From an uncultured Oscillospiraceae bacterium (GTDB taxonomy: Bacteria > Bacillota > Clostridia > Oscillospirales > Oscillospiraceae): 24,512 nt of DNA. The stretch lies in the NCBI GenBank assembly GCA_934668295.1, contig CAKUND010000010.1, forward strand, positions 1 through 24,512, written 5' to 3'. Both the position numbers and the translations under genes were made by a program. Positions within the stretch are counted from its first letter, which is position 1; each line of letters starts with the position of its first letter. The notes beneath the pieces were generated by a model. The model searched no databases. It was not told the origin of the DNA and saw nothing but the letters and a program-made list of their open reading frames with translations. Of the stretch, positions 23,882-24,512 are shown piece after piece.

Positions 23882-24073
23882 TATAGGGAGCCGACGACTC
23901 TGTCGGCCTTAAAAATGTTGCGAATTCGCCGCAGATTCCCGTAGAATCAGTACATCCTGCCGGGTCGATGTGGGCATCGGCCCCTGCGAGCAAATGGGAA
24001 AGTGCATCCGGAATCGCCGAAGATTTCTGTAAAACAGCTGCGTTCTGCCGGGTGGAGCAGAGCCCTGCCCCTT
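23882..24073. repeat. Intergenic repeat, copy R4, with trailing module
   Basis: The core (23882 to about 23988) starts TATAGGGAGCCGACGACTC, contains the same GCGAATTCGCCG centre as R3, and ends CGGCCCCTGCG. The trailing module (about 23993-24073, GGAAAGTGC...AACAGCTGC...CTGCCCCT) matches that of R2. The right end of the core has diverged more than in R2 and R3. The remaining gap 23655-24182 holds only the lacI promoter, two operators and a terminator. Confidence 0.75.
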
Positions 24074-24120
24074 CGGATCATGCTTCCTGGGGCGGGTGCT
24101 TTGGGGAAGGTGCGAAATGA

Positions 24121-24144
24121 CCGTGCCGCCGGAGGGCGGCACGG
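24121..24144 (-). terminator. Terminator-like hairpin after the substrate-binding protein gene
   Basis: A perfect 10-bp stem, CCGTGCCGCC (24121-24130) and GGCGGCACGG (24135-24144), about 38 nt after the stop of the minus-strand gene. The following sequence on the minus strand has only a short T run. Confidence 0.65.
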
Positions 24145-24182
24145 TCTGTGAGTTGGGGAATGACGGTGCTGTGGCTTGCCGA

Positions 24183-24512
24183 TCAGTCGTAAACCAGCAG
24201 GGCGATCTTTTCGTCGTCGATGTTGGAAGCGTCATACCACTGCGCGCCGGTGTCGACGTCTTCAACAGCTTCGCCGTTGGCAGCCGCGACGGCCAGAGCA
24301 ACAGCCTGGTAGCCGATCTGGTACGGATCCTGGGTGACGGAGCCGTAGAACCAGCCCTGACGGACCGCGTTCTTCTGAGCCGCGCCTGCGTCGAAGCCGG
24401 CGACGACCAGACCTGCGTACTTGCCGCCCTCAGCGAGATCCTCGCCGTCGGAGACAGCAGCCAGGAAGCCGGTGACAGCGCCCTCGTTGGAGCAGAAGAT
24501 CGCAACGGGGTT
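24183..24512 (-). CDS. Sugar ABC transporter substrate-binding protein, C-terminal part (runs off the window)
   Basis: From the last base inward the minus strand is open for 109 codons to a TGA at 24183-24185. The protein reads NPVAIFCSNEGAVTGFLAAV..., then GLVVAGFDAGAAQKNAVRQG, SVTQDPYQIGYQAVALA and a tail ending ALLVYD. This is the C-terminal lobe of an RbsB-like periplasmic-binding protein (Peripla_BP_4 type): the segment with N/D-rich sugar contacts, the GFD motif, and the TQDPYQIG hinge region. The N-terminal lipoprotein signal and partner ATPase and permease genes would lie beyond the window. As neighbour of the fucose genes it may bind L-fucose, but this is inference from position only. 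Confidence 0.8.
   Translation of the reverse strand, partial: NPVAIFCSNEGAVTGFLAAVSDGEDLAEGGKYAGLVVAGFDAGAAQKNAVRQGWFYGSVTQDPYQIGYQAVALAVAAANGEAVEDVDTGAQWYDASNIDDEKIALLVYD

Noticed and set aside
776..24073. The repeats as a possible CRISPR array
   Set aside because: Copies are kilobases apart, in different orientation and with no regular spacers; they look like dispersed mobile elements.
23909..24505. 198-codon minus-strand frame near the right edge
   Set aside because: Runs through the terminator and repeat R4 and is out of frame with the clear substrate-binding protein sequence.

Overview
The window is a high-GC (visibly about 60%) stretch of a chromosome from a Firmicute, most likely an anaerobic gut member of class Clostridia (Oscillospiraceae-like). 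The evidence is a clostridial-type AbrB with a C-terminal CxxC/CxxC zinc motif, the spore maturation pair SpmA/SpmB, an AddA/AddB recombination nuclease instead of RecBCD, strong AGGAGG-type ribosome binding sites, TTG and GTG starts, and sigma-A-like promoters. The species assignment is inference. No tRNA, rRNA, CRISPR array, transposase or phage gene was seen.

Layout. 1-741: 3' end of an FGGY sugar kinase. 742-957: a mobile-looking intergenic repeat and a terminator. 958-2447: abrB (minus) divergent from spmA-spmB. 2455-4125 (minus): a ModE-type HTH regulator followed by a tandem class II aldolase whose second half has lost its metal ligands. 4235-7322 (plus): yqeC-yqeB-selD, an uncharacterised 120-residue protein and a 48-residue protein. 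This is the cofactor part of a selenium-dependent molybdenum hydroxylase (SDMH) system, and its promoter lies back to back with that of the ModE-like gene. 7386-8075: a peptidase C26 amidotransferase. 8277-8645: decayed remnant of an NCS2 purine/pyrimidine permease. 8694-15498 (minus): addB-addA. 15841-16347: a small kinase-fold protein. 16544-17839: a CPA2 cation/proton antiporter.

17897-23654 is an L-fucose utilisation region: fucU mutarotase (minus), a FucA-type aldolase (plus), an FGGY kinase probably acting as fuculokinase (minus), fucI isomerase (minus) and a LacI regulator (minus). Together they can convert L-fucose to L-fuculose, L-fuculose-1-phosphate, and then DHAP plus L-lactaldehyde. 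The genes lie in at least three transcription units. Two near-identical 14-bp LacI-type palindromes flank the lacI promoter. The window ends inside a sugar ABC transporter substrate-binding protein (24183-24512, minus), whose C-terminus and stop are present; it may be the uptake component.

Three full-size copies and one diverged copy of an intergenic repeat (about 104 bp, ends TGTAGGGGC.../...GCCCCTACA, each end itself a hairpin) lie between genes at about 776, 15649, 19032 and 23882. The most distinctive biology is the ModE-like/tandem-aldolase unit facing the selenium-molybdenum cofactor operon, with a predicted leaderless regulator mRNA and two unassigned small proteins in the operon.
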